Shown: positions 14,081-25,372 of the stretch, piece by piece
How the letters are laid out: each line of letters opens with the position of its first letter
Position numbering within the stretch: position 1 is the stretch's first letter
Assembly: GCA_005656395.1 (NCBI GenBank)
Contig: SRSI01000001.1
Span: 558,001 to 622,000 of the forward strand
Source of the DNA: Strongyloides papillosus
Taxonomy: Eukaryota; Nematoda; Chromadorea; Rhabditida; Strongyloididae
Direction: 5' to 3'
Length of the DNA stretch: 64,000 nucleotides
Program-made: the position numbers and the translations under genes
Notes under the pieces: generated by a model
The model's input: the letters and a program-made list of their open reading frames with translations, nothing else
What the model was told of the DNA's origin: nothing
Databases searched by the model: none

Positions 14081-14721
14081 TTATTGACCGGACAAGAAAA
14101 ATTGAAAATGACTCTTTGAAAATTGCTTGTGAGAACCTCCAGATAAAACAAAAGTAAGATCATAAATTGGTTTGTATGTCCTAATAAAATGAATATTGAT
14201 CTTATCTAATAATCCTATGTCTCTTTTAATTGAAAAGAAATCTTTTAAATCACAGCGAGGAAATTTTTTATTAATAATTTTCTTAGAGTGTACTTCATTT
14301 TCGCACCAGGCTTGAAATATGTCAAATAATTCAAGATCTTTACCAAGCTTAATTTCGGTGAAATCTGGTTTACACGAAATCAATGCGTCACCGAGATTAA
14401 TACCTCCACCAGACAAATCCTAAATAAAATTATAATATTTTCAATATATTATATCAAAAAAATTACCTTATCCAGTTTGACAAAAAAACAATTTTCGTTG
14501 CTTCCATGAATTATATAGACACCAACTTCACGTAGAGTAGATTTTTCTGTCCTTATATTTGTGATTGTCATTTTTAAAACTTCTACAGTAATCATTAATT
14601 TGTAATTTTCTTCAATTATTTCCTTGAATCTTTCATTTATCTCTTTAATGCTATTGAGATCGTCATAAGATAAGTTACGAAATATTTGTATTAATGCTTT
14701 ATCCGGTAATGAAAGAAGCAT
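14081..14721 (-). CDS. F-box domain protein
   Basis: This is probably a substrate-recognition subunit of an SCF (Skp1-Cullin-F-box) ubiquitin ligase. Exons on the minus strand are 14721-14467 and 14419-14081, joined in phase 0 across a 47-nt intron; the product is 197 aa. Residues 3-37 fit an F-box: LPDKALIQIFRNLS, then a Lys/Glu-rich helix with NERFKEII. The rest has no recognisable repeat such as LRR, FBA or FTH, so the substrate cannot be guessed. It is short for an F-box protein, and the family expands in nematodes. A Leu-rich start (MLLSLP) leaves little room for another N-terminal domain. Confidence 0.72.
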
Positions 14722-15629
14722 ATTTAAGAGTGAAATTTCGTTTATGAGAGTATTTACTATGTTTTTTCAATAAATCGCCTTGAAAGTTATTTAGAAATAA
14801 ATTAACAACTTTTGTGAGTAATTAAAGCGATGAGATGATGAAATATTTATGTTTATTTAATCCTCACGAAAAATTGAATCTGGTTGAATATGTCCATTTA
14901 AATATAATTGTATTAGGATGTTAAAAATATATTTCAAAATCATATCAAAAAACCATTAAATAGTACATCCAAAAGGTATTTTTAAAGTATATGTCGCATA
15001 GTACACCACTACTAAATATCAAAGTCCTATATAAAGATGTATTTTTACGGGAAAGTAACAAAAGTGTTAAGCGAAGTAATTTTTGTGCAAAACGTGATTT
15101 GTTATTATTTGAAATATTTTAGATTGGTTTTAAACTTCAAGTTAGAAAAAAATACTTTGATTAATCATATAATTCGTGAAGAATGTTCTTGTGTATTATT
15201 AACCCGTCTCTCAATAACTTATTTTCCATAATTAGAGATATCCACAGAGTACAAAAAGCCTACAGGAATATTGAAATTATTGGTTCCATAACCAATAAGA
15301 AATTAAAATAAAAATGAAGAGAAGTAATTTCACATCAGCTCGAAATAGAAGAAAGAAAAAATCATTTTACGGATACTTTATTTTATTATACTATAGAATA
15401 TTTACAGTACCAACTACGCTTTCTTATAATTTACATACCTATGACGATTTCCTACAAAAATCACATAAAATTTCAAATTTTCCCACTAACTTCAAAAATT
15501 CATCCTAACACGAATTTCTCAAAACGTGGTTAAATGTGTATGTGCGGCACAATTAACAGTTTTTCATTTTGCCATCATACGTTCACCCTTAGTTTTGAAA
15601 TTTCACTTGTTTCTAGTCCATAATTAACT
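14722..15629. other. divergent intergenic region (F-box / RAE1)
   Basis: This region of about 0.9 kb separates the starts of the F-box gene (-) and the RAE1 gene (+), so it should hold both promoters. It is somewhat less AT-rich than most spacers. Short frames at 15037-15231 and 15314-15508 lack any recognisable domain and I do not call them genes. Confidence 0.5.
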
Positions 15630-16785
15630 ATGTCTATTTTTGGAAATTCGGGTGGTGGCTTTGGTACCAATAAAAGTATTTTCAATTCAAGTCTTTCCAC
15701 TGCAAGTAAAGCAACCACAGATGTTGAAGTACAAAATGCTCCCGATGATACATGCAGTGCATTAAAATTCAATCCTTGTGTAGCAGGTAGTCCAACATTG
15801 TTGGCAGCTGGAGGATGGGACAACACTATAAGAGTTTGGCAGGTATCAGACTCGGGACAGGCAGAGGCAAAGTTGATGCAAAATATCGGAGCACCCGTTC
15901 TTGACATTAGTTGGTTTGATGATAGCAGTAAATTATTTATTGCAAGTGCCGACAAACAAGCTAGAGTTTGGGATTTAGCTTCAAATCAGTTAGCTGTAGT
16001 TGGAACGCACGATGAACCAGTATCTACATGTAATTGGATTACCTGTCCGGCCTACTCATGTCTAATGACGGGTTCATGGGATAAAACTCTTAAATTCTGG
16101 GACATGAGGCAAATGCCTACACAGACTTCTTTAGCTACAATGCAGCTAGGTGAGAAGGTTTATTGTTCTGACATGTTATTCCCAATGGCTGTTGTTGGGC
16201 TTTCTGAGAGGAACATAAAAGTTTACAACTTAGAAGGACAACCTACGGAATACTTAACTGTTGAAAGTCAATTGAAATATCAAGTAAGTTTTATAGCCAC
16301 TGTCAGTTAAAGTATATTTTTAGACACGATGCTTATCTATCTTCAAAAATAAACAAGGAACCAACCCAGCAGGATTTGCACTAGGTTCAGTAGAGGGAAG
16401 AGTCGCGATTCAACAACTAGATGCTAGTAATCCAAAAGACAACTTTACATTTAAATGTCATAGATCTCAAGAGTTAATCAATGGTTATCAAGAAATCTAT
16501 CCTGTCAATGATGTCAAGTTTAACTACATCCATGGAACGCTTTGTACAGTTGGAGGTGACGGAAGGTACTCATTCTGGGATAAGGATTCACGAACAAAAT
16601 TAAAAGGTTCAGATGCCTTCCCAATGCCTTTTACCAAGTGTGATATTCATGGAAATGGTTCTATGGTGGCATTTGCTTTAGGATACGATTGGAGCAAAGG
16701 ACATGAAGGAAACAAACCGGAGAATGCAGCTAGTAAGATATTCCTCCATCCAATTGGAGATGAAATGAAAGCTAAGAAAAAATAA
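15630..16785 (+). CDS. npp-17: RAE1/Gle2 mRNA export factor (WD40 nucleoporin)
   Basis: RAE1 is a WD40 beta-propeller that binds NUP98 at nuclear pores and acts in mRNA export and spindle function. Exons are 15630-16283 and 16324-16785, joined in phase 0 over a 40-nt intron (GTAAGT..TTTTAG). The protein is 371 aa, close to the 368 aa of human RAE1. After a Gly/Ser/Asn-rich N-terminus come WD repeats with GGWDNTIRVWQV, SADKQARVWDL and TGSWDKTLKFWD. The C-terminal part carries the RAE1-type DWSKGHE segment before a basic tail. A CAATAAA polyadenylation signal is near 16858. Orthology is strong; the symbol follows C. elegans usage. Confidence 0.95.
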
Positions 16786-17133
16786 ATCTCTAATTTATCT
16801 TTTTTTTTTGTGTATTTACATGTATTTTATATTTTCGTTTTTTACAGTAACAAATTTCAATAAAAAACAATAACATTATTAAATACGCCGCCTTGAAATA
16901 ATGACAAAAAAGTACATATAAGTGGTGAGATATCAATTTTTAGTTTACTGATATCATATTACCCTGTAATTTTTGTACCGTTCAGTAAGTGATTAGTCTT
17001 TTTATACTCTTGCCACGATGTCGTATGTATTCTCCCAATTGCGCGTATTTGCATCTTTTAACAAACATAACAATAGTCGTCATTTATACAGTTAAAGTGC
17101 ATTTTATTGACTCGCTTGTTTATTTTTCTAACG
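16786..17133. other. intergenic region
   Basis: This holds the 3' UTR of RAE1 with AATAAA near 16859, then the short upstream region of the KNL1-like locus. A pair of 7-bp arms (GATATCA / TGATATC) flanks AT-rich sequence near 16930-16956. I saw nothing else. Confidence 0.5.
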
Positions 17134-19720
17134 ATGTCTGACCGTACGAATTCCATCCTGAAGCAGGCTAATGATGGTTCTAGCAGTTCACTTGAAACTC
17201 CCAAAAACACTGTCAAAAGGCGTGTCAGTTTTAGTACCAAACGTGTTGTCCAGTAGGTTTTCTTGTATTCATATTTTACCATTATCTATTTATATAGGCG
17301 TTTTGATAAAACTGATATAACTATTCGTTTTGACACTCTAACGGAGGAGGATATTGATCGTTCCGGGTCTTCAGGATCATTAAATTCTACAACAACACCG
17401 ATGTCCATCAGTAGACCAGCATCTGTTTGTATGACTCCTGTAACTCCGGTTCCGGAGGGTTTAAACACGACCTTTGATGTATTTGGGATGTCTCCTGGTA
17501 ACATCTCAGTAGCTAGCAATAGGACTGTAAGAACTCCAGCTATGAACACGACTCGCAATGTCTTTGCACCATTTGATACCAGTACACCACGCATTGAAAT
17601 TTTGAATGATTCCGAGACTAACGACGATATGGAAATTTCATTTGCTAGGACACCCATGAAACCTTCTGCAGGAAAGTCAAGTGTGGAGGCTGTTAATAAA
17701 AGTTTGGTGAATATGTCTGTTACATCACCAGAAGGTCTGACACCCATAAAAGTAAATAATACTGTGATGGAAGAAAGTAATTACTCAATATCTCGAGATG
17801 CATCTAATGCACATCAATCTATAATAAATAGTGTGAAATCCTCTAACTCGTACAGGATACTATCAAACTCATATATCTATAGGAATTCTCCGTCCTTGTT
17901 TCTGGAGAAAGTGATAATGGTTCGCAGGATAGGCCAAACAATGTTACACCATTTAGAAGACGAAGTTCCAGCTCAGGGAGACCAAGCCGTAAACAATAGT
18001 CTCCGTAGATCACTTCTGAAGAATATGTCATTTTCCGTGGAGTGTGTTCCAACAAAACCTGGTAGAGAAGATTTGTCTAATGCCTTTGATGTAGATAACA
18101 TTAATGAAGTCAAGTTGCTCACAGTCATTTATAAAACTGCTTCCACCCGCTAGACCCTGTGAAGCTCCACCATTTACTCCAATCAGTCCCTGTTAGCCTG
18201 ATGGTTTTATCAATGACAAACAGTCTCATAATGCATCTGTATTGGGGGCTGGTGTAAAGAAAAAGAGATGAAAGTGGATATGACGCATGCTTCTAGTCCC
18301 TGATAGTGCCTCAAAGCTGTCCTCAATGATATCTTATGATTTGTTTATGAGGATGTATTAACGTTAATTCCAGCACATTGCTGCACATTTAAAACAATTC
18401 ATCAACCGCTTGGGAAGGATACATCTAACAAATTCAAACTGCTTGAAGGGCGTAACTACAAATTCAACTGCTTTGAAGGATGTAACTACAAATTTGACTG
18501 TTTGAGGACGCAAAAATCTAACAATTTGAACTACATTTAACGAAAAATCTCAAACTTCATTCAATGATTCTAAAATGTTGGTACTTCCAAAGACACTACA
18601 CTTCCTGGAGTTTCTGTGAGAAAAGCTTTAATGCCCTGGATGGTGATTCAAGCTCTTATCTGTAAAGTGTTCTGAAAAAGCTGCTCTTCAAGAAAACCAC
18701 TCTAAAACTGGAAAAGGTTACAAACATTCACTTTGATAAGTCTGGATATAGTAAGGATATAACCATCGTAGAAAAGCATTGTGAAACGTTACATCCAATT
18801 GTAGAAGAAGAGGAGACTCAACTTTTTGATAAGACAATAAATATATGAGGTTATGGCACGTTCTGAGGAATTGAAGAATGCTTATTCTAATCAATTAAAT
18901 ATGCTAGAAAGCACAGACATAACTAGTAAAGACAATGAAAGTGATATATTCAATGAGACATCTGGTTTTTCTACCGACACTGATACTCTATATGGAACAG
19001 AAGCGATTCTGTTCTCACGCTCTAATATGGTTGACGATAAAAGTGAAAGAGCCTGCACCAACTCCACGACTCAACGAGGAGATGGAAACTGATGGCCCAA
19101 TAACTTTAGTACAATGGATGTAACAATGAGAACAATCGGAGAATCATTTTATCAACTCTGAACTTTATGATCCAACAGAATGGCAGAAAGGGCTTGACTT
19201 TATAAACCCTAATTTCTTCTGTCGTCTACAACGATAACTATAAAGAGTGTGATGAGTATTACCAACAACTCAGATTGGCAGTAGCTTTTATTCAGTCAAG
19301 CTATTGTACAATTATTCTCTAAGCCAACCTATGTTGAAGGATTTCGTCCATGGATTTGAAAAAGCTGCTGAGTTAAAGAATTTTATTGATCAAGACTGAG
19401 ACACCTCTAGATTTGGACGACTTGTATGATAAGGTTTTGGACTTTAAAGATATTGGTGGGATCATAGATGATTTTCGTCAAATAAATTTGATGTTTACAA
19501 AACAGCAGCTGATCAATTAGAGGTGTTTTTTGATACTGTTATGAAATATACTTCTTACTATTGGATCATTTATCCGTTCTCCAACAAAAGCAAATAGAAC
19601 ATAATGACAAAGTTTGTTACGAATGTTTTGGAATATTTAACGAAATTGGTAGTTGTAAAAAAATTAGATAATGAAGAACGTAAAAGCCTTTCGGACTTAC
19701 TTACTTATATTGGTTCCTAA
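17134..19720 (+). pseudogene. knl-1: decayed KNL1/Spc105-like kinetochore scaffold gene
   Basis: KNL1 recruits PP1 and Bub proteins to kinetochores. Exon 1 (17134-17252) contains NSILK and RRVSF, matching the paired SILK and RVSF PP1-docking motifs of KNL1. A 45-nt intron leads to an open stretch from 17298 with MELT-like NDDMEISF near 17620. From about 17830 the coherent protein-like sequence jumps between all three frames and meets many stops up to 19720. The frame carrying SGRPSRKQ stops at about 17994 and continues, in sense, in another frame. Further pieces include DITIVEKH near 18760, EEMETDGPITLV near 19078-19113, and an end LLTYIGS followed by TAA at 19718-19720. I infer a full-length gene that decayed by indels and stops. 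A heavily misassembled or error-rich stretch is the alternative, but neighbours are clean. Identity rests on motifs only. Confidence 0.58.
18425..18510 (+). repeat. short tandem repeat inside the KNL1-like locus
   Basis: Two to three imperfect copies of a unit of about 30 nt containing TAACTACAAATT and ACTG occur in tandem (18440-18505). A degenerate first unit precedes them. In one frame the units read as VTTN-type repeats, which may once have been part of a repetitive linker of the kinetochore protein. Confidence 0.5.
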
Positions 19721-20307
19721 GTATAACTTCTAGTTGTTACTTCGGTATTTTTTATTTGTATTATTTAATTTGTATATATAATAAAATTAACAAATTATTA
19801 CTATTGTCTATTAAAGTTAAAATTAATAGTTTATGATATTCTATTTTTTACTACTGAATAGTTTATATCAATTTTATGTATATTTTTTTTGGCAATAATT
19901 GATTGTATTTTATGTTTTTTTTACAAAATAGATGTAATTTTTTCTATATATTTTTTTATTTTTTAGTCAATTCTAACTAATTGTTAATGTACTTTCTGAC
20001 GTGTATAGTTATAATGTATAAAAATATTAAATAAAAATAAAATCTGACGTTAAATAATAGTTAATAGAATAGTATAGCAAAAGTATCACTATCCAGTAAT
20101 CTATTGAATTCTACCAACATATTCCTCCATAATATTACAGTGTTTCGACGATATAAAATATACATTATACCAATCCTTGTATACTTGCATTTTATTTAAA
20201 AAATGTAACTAAAATTTATTTTATCTTCATTTTTATATTCTAATTTGTAAGAATATTTTTTTTAATTGTATTTTTTGCAGAGATAAACATTTTAAAATTG
20301 TTTCTAC
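19721..20307. other. intergenic region upstream of CNOT4
   Basis: This is AT-rich promoter-type sequence. An acceptor-like TTTTTTGCAG ends at 20280, 27 nt before the CNOT4 start codon, and is a likely trans-splice site. No gene is seen. Confidence 0.55.
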
Positions 20308-22553
20308 ATGTCGGAAAATATGATTGGAGATGAAAAGTATTCTGACGATGAGATGGAAGAAAAGGAATGTCCATTGTGTATGGAAGCTTTTGATCCTGAT
20401 GAATATGATTTTTATCCATGTAAATGTGAATATCAGATTTGTCGTTTCTGTTGGCATAGAATAAAAGAGGATGAGAGTGGTTTATGTCCAGCTTGTAGAC
20501 AGGCATATCCTGAAAATCCTGTCAATTTTAAACCACCATCAAATACGGAATTGAAACGGTTTAAACAGGAGAAGAAACAACGTAAAGTTCAGGATAAGTC
20601 TAAATTAATGGAGCCTGGGACACATCTCTCTGCTTATAGGGTTTTACAGAAAAATCTGGTTTATATTATAGGATTGTCACATAAGTATACAGACCAAGAT
20701 GCAGTTAAAAAAATGTGACCATTTTTCAAAGTATGGTAAAATCATAAAAGTTGTTGTTGGACAACCATTGGTTCCTCCAACAGCATACACAACACAGACA
20801 ACTTTTACAGCATATATAACCTATGCTAAAGTTGAACAAGCTTTAAGTTGTATAGTGGTATGTTTTTTTTATTTTTTCTTCTTATTTTTATAATTACTAA
20901 AAATACTTATTTAAGGGAGTAAACAATACTATTTTGGATGGTAGAATGTTAAAAGCATCCCTGGGTACAACAAAATATTGCTCTAATTTTTTACGCAGTG
21001 TTGTTTGTAATAAACCTGATTGTATGTACCTACATGAAGTTGCTGATCCAGATTTTAGTTTTACAAAAGATGATATGCAGCTAGGGAAACATACAGATTG
21101 TGAAAGAAGGTTAATTGAAAAAGTTCTGGGATCATCTAATAATCAACATGACACCGGTAATCCTCCAGAGGAGTATTCAACTAATGATACTAGTAGAAAT
21201 GTTTCACCTATCAATCTTAATAAAGATACTTTATATAGTGATATGAGGTTGGGACATTTCATTACTCCCTCAATTGTTAAGAAATCAACTAGTGAAGAGA
21301 AGAATGATGTGCCAAATAGTAATATGGAATGTAAACGAATGATAGATGAATCACTGCCACCTGATGCACAAAATACTAAATTATCCACTTCTAACTCGTT
21401 ATCAAAAATAAGTGTAAGTTAATTAGTAATTTTAGCTATCATTTCTTCTTTTTTTTAGCCCACGAATGAGGTACCAAATATCGATAATCGTACGTTGAAT
21501 GATTTGAAGATGGTTAATAAATCAATACCAGGACCTTCACAAAATATCTCTAGAATCCAGAAGAGACCTGATATGGAAGGTAAAAAGTCAATAAATAGTA
21601 TATACTGGGATCCAGCAGTTTTGGAGGCTGATGATGAACCATTGAAAGAAAACTTTGATTGGAAAAAAGCACTAGGTATTACTGGGCCAAGTATAGTACA
21701 ATGTCTAACACACCCATCTAAAGTTGATAAAGAAAAATATTCATCTTATCCAGGATATGATATATTAAGTGATCCACACAGATGGTATCTTGAAGTACAC
21801 AAGCAATTATTCTTTCCACCAGCACCGCTTGTTGATACGTACAAGAAAACACCGACAACTGTGCCACCACAAGCTGCTGCTGCTGCTACCACAACTGCTC
21901 CTACTTATGATAATAGTAGGTATGCATTAAATATGATGTACCAAAATGGTATACCAAATCCAGGGCATACAAACCCATCCTATCAAATGGGACAAAATGC
22001 CCCTGGTTATGTAAACAATATAGGACCAATAGGCCAACCACGTGCCTCTGTTACACCTGTTATGAGTGGAGTTAATCCTCCACCAGGATCAATTAATACA
22101 CCAACAACACAGGCTCCAACAAATGCAGGTTTAACAACTAATACAAATAATACAGGTGGTTTTAATTTCCAGAATTTTGTGAGTCAACTTCACAGTTCTC
22201 ATCCACAAATGTCTGGTACAACAACACCAGTGCCGGGACCACAGCCATCAATTCATCCAAATGTTAATATAGGGGGTGGTAGTCATGATCATACACAATC
22301 TCAGCAACAACCTAATATATATTCTCATAATATGGTATATCATGAGATGTTGCGTAATATGCAGATACAGAGAAACTACCAGATGCTCCAACAAATGTCA
22401 TCAATGGGATTTGGTGGAGGACAAAAGGACTTTCATAATATGCCTTCTAACTATCCTAACACTTATCAGCCACCTTCATCAAGTGTCAATGAGTATAATA
22501 TAAACAATGAGTACGTTGGAGGGAATGTGCCAAGAAATTTAACTAATCACTAA
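20308..22553 (+). CDS. ntl-4: CNOT4/NOT4 E3 ubiquitin ligase (one frameshift in the sequence)
   Basis: NOT4 is a RING E3 ligase linked to the CCR4-NOT deadenylase and ribosome quality control. Coding blocks are 20308-20857, 20916-21413 and 21459-22553, with introns of 58 and 45 nt. Residues 21-66 form a C4C4 RING starting CPLC. An RRM follows (residues about 112-195), then a C-x8-C-x4-C-x3-H zinc finger beside ASLGTTKYC. The long C-terminus is Pro/Asn/Gln-rich and disordered. In the RRM an A7 run (20707-20713) puts the frame out by one: reading straight on gives KKM then TGA, while with one A fewer it continues as KKCDHFSKYGK, as in other NOT4 proteins. Corrected length is about 713 aa. An assembly or sequencing error is most likely, a real mutation or slippage possible. 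Confidence 0.88.
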
Positions 22554-23437
22554 AGGATATTTATTTTTGATTTCGTAACATCAGAGAGAAAAACTTTATT
22601 GTCATATATTATTACATAAATTTTTAATTTTTTTGATATTATTTTTGTTGTATAATTAATTATCAACATTTTAATTTACTTCTTAGGTGCGTATTGATAA
22701 TTATTTTAGGTTTATGAGTGTTTTTCGGATAAGTTAATTATGAAGTTTGTTTTTTTTCATCTCTAGGACAAAATTATTTTTAAATGTTTACACTGACAAG
22801 ATGAATAATTAAAAAGACATTACTTTGAAATAGAATACCTAGCCATATGGGTTATTAAATATTAATTTTATGTACTTGCTTTTTACTTTTTATTTATCAT
22901 ACCTTCAAGTTTTTTATTAATTCTTTTGAAACTCATACTTTATGTATCTTATTTTCTGTGGATTTATCATATTAATAATTTATTCGTCTTCATTTTATAT
23001 TCATTGTTGTTGAAATTTTAGGTAGTTGTTTCAAAAAATTTTATATATCTTTTTTGTGGGGAATTATGTGTAGCAGTTAATTTATTAATTAATATTATGT
23101 AGTTAATGTATTTTTAATGCTCTTATTAAAAGTAAAAAATTAAATTAAAAACACAATAAATAATATAATTTGGTGTGAGATATATAAAAATAGCATAAAT
23201 TGGTAACTAAAACATCATTGGTAAGTACAAATAATTTATTTTTGATTGATCAAGGATTAATTCAATAATTTATTACAAAATTTTATAAATTCTCCCTTCA
23301 TTCACTCTTTTTTTCTTTTTCAAGTTTACTTTTTGCAAAGTGATAAATTTCAAAAGTACAAATTAAATTATGGTACGTCAACGTCGTTATAAAAATGCAA
23401 TTGGAAGAAAAAATAGTTTTTTTTATTAACTAGATAC

Positions 23438-23714
23438 TACACACAAATTAAAAATTCATTTATTAAAGATGTACATAACAAATTATGTAAAATTACATTA
23501 AATTGGCAAAAAATGAATTTTCACAAAAATATATTTAATTGTTATACAATTCTACCTAAAATGTATAACATTTCTACCTAAAGTTGTACCTATACAAAAA
23601 TTAGTAAAATTGTATTACATAATTCATTAAATTGTCGTTATGTCTTTTAGTGAATTGTACGACAATTTGCATTAGATTGCAACCTTAAATTGCTGAATTT
23701 TTAATTTGTGTGTA
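23438..23714. mobile_element. MITE-like element, copy 1
   Basis: The 277-bp element has perfect 21-bp terminal inverted repeats: a left end starting TACACACAAATT and a right end finishing AATTTGTGTGTA. The outermost TA on each side could be a duplicated TA target, as for Tc1/mariner-related elements, with CACACAAATT as the true terminus. It has no coding frame, so it would be non-autonomous. A diverged second copy lies about 1.5 kb downstream. The superfamily is an inference from the TA ends. Confidence 0.75.
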
Positions 23715-24710
23715 ATAGGTCAACACTTTTTTTCGCGAATTCTCTGAAAACTCATGAATTCAGAATCTTTGATCCTTGGATTTCGTGGAACTAATGTTTC
23801 TTACCCATGAATTCACTATGGTACACATGAGTCTGACAATTTTAGTTATAAATTTCAGAATTCTATTTTCCATCCATAAATCCTCTGAATTTAAAACTTT
23901 TCATCCATGAAATCCATTTGAAATCCCGAACCCGTTAAAAAAATTTGTTAGATTCTAAATCCTTTATTCACTTATAAATCCTATATGAAACCTCAGCATC
24001 TAATATAATTAATCTATTAACCCCTAATTATTATATCACTAAAAGAAATTGAAATTACCATTTATAATCTTATCAAATATTAAGTTTAGACTTTAAATAT
24101 TCTTGATAAAAATTATAAATCTAGCAAAAAATTGTTACATATACTTGAGCAAATTTTTAAAATAAGCAAAAAATGACCAAAAACATTCGTGTATAAAGGT
24201 GGTCAAACCTCTCATGATTTATTCGCACTTTTCCAAAAAAAAAACTCTACCTTTCCTTTACACTTTTTGCAAACCTAAATTAACTCATAACTAAAACCTA
24301 TTTTTTTAATTTATGAATTCTAGGTAATTACTGTCTTGATAAGCTGGAAAAGTTATTTTTACAGTTGTTAATGTGATTCAACCTTCTTAAAATAAGCTTT
24401 AATCTATTTAACCTTTAATTTTTCTACCAATTTCTCTTCTTTTTCTGTACAATTTACTGTTCATCCTTAAGATGCGATTTGAATATTATGAAAATGTCTC
24501 TATGGCTTGTACTCTTTAGAGTGAGATCCTGTAATTTTGAAGATTAATATAATGAAAAGCACCGTAAGAGGATAGATTTAAAGAACTTTTCAGAACTATA
24601 AGTTCATAAATAATAGATACTCCAACTTTTTGTAATAAATTCTATCTGTTCAATTGTTATCGTATTACTAATGATCATTTTTATCATGCTAGTATATTGT
24701 TTTATGTTAA

Positions 24711-24905
24711 AATTCCCCTATATGGGACTTCTTTTTTGATACAATTCTGAAGAATAACTTCCTAGCACAGATTGCATTCTTAATTGGTACATCAACATGT
24801 TCAATACTTTCTATTCATGGACTAATTATTAATTTCATACGTTTTATAACCATATACTATCCAATAGAGTATAAGACTATTTTTGAAGCAAGCAGAATCA
24901 ATTAA
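24711..24905 (+). pseudogene. relic of a 7TM chemoreceptor-like gene
   Basis: A 64-codon open stretch reads like transmembrane helix 3 of a nematode serpentine receptor: a WDFFFD start, a helix with FLIGTSTCS, then FIRFITIYYPIEYKTIF, which resembles the NRF-x-x-I-x-x-P end of helix 3 in chemoreceptor classes. It is followed by a TAA. No full receptor can be assembled around it. The flanks shift frame and contain stops, so I call it a fragment or pseudogene. The subfamily (srx, srg, srv or another) cannot be fixed. Confidence 0.45.
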
Positions 24906-24933
24906 ATGTGTATTGGAATGATTTTTTGTGGTT

Positions 24934-25372
24934 TTCACAAAAAATTTAAAATTAATTTATTTAAGAGATGTATATAACAATTTATGTGAAATGTCTTACA
25001 TTTTCAAAGAATGAATTTTTACAAAAATGTATTTAATTGTTATATATTTTTAGGTAGAATTGTCTTGCAATTTTAGATAAAATTTTGTAGACTTTTTTAT
25101 TAAATTTTTAAGCTAAGAAATACATTTTTGTAAAAATTCATTTTTTGAAAATGTAATACGATTTAACCTAAAATTGCACAAGAATTCTACTTAAAAATGT
25201 ATAACGATTCTATCTAAAAATGTCATACAATTCTATTCAAATTGTACCTATACAAAAATTAGTAAAATTGTATTACAAAATTCATTAATTTGTTATTACA
25301 ATTTTTAGTGAATTGTACGATAATTTGCATTAAATTGCAACCTTGAATTTCGGGATTTTTGATTTGTGTGTA
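24934..25372. mobile_element. MITE-like element, copy 2 with internal inverted repeat
   Basis: This is a diverged and longer (about 439 bp) relative of the element at 23438-23714. Shared blocks include TACCTATACAAAAATTAG, AGTGAATTGTACGA and TTGCAACCTT, and the right end again finishes in TTTGTGTGTA. The left end is degraded. It carries an extra internal inverted repeat: arms of 38 nt at 24997-25034 and 25118-25155 are complementary with one mismatch, separated by 83 nt. Confidence 0.7.

Noticed and set aside
17286..17747. 153-codon minus-strand frame opposite the KNL1-like exon 2
   Set aside because: It mirrors the sense coding sequence, which carries recognisable motifs; the antisense frame is a shadow.
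23371..23430. Short basic peptide frame starting ATGGTACGTCAACG
   Set aside because: Only 19 codons before a stop, with no acceptor or downstream exon; element copy 1 follows it at once.
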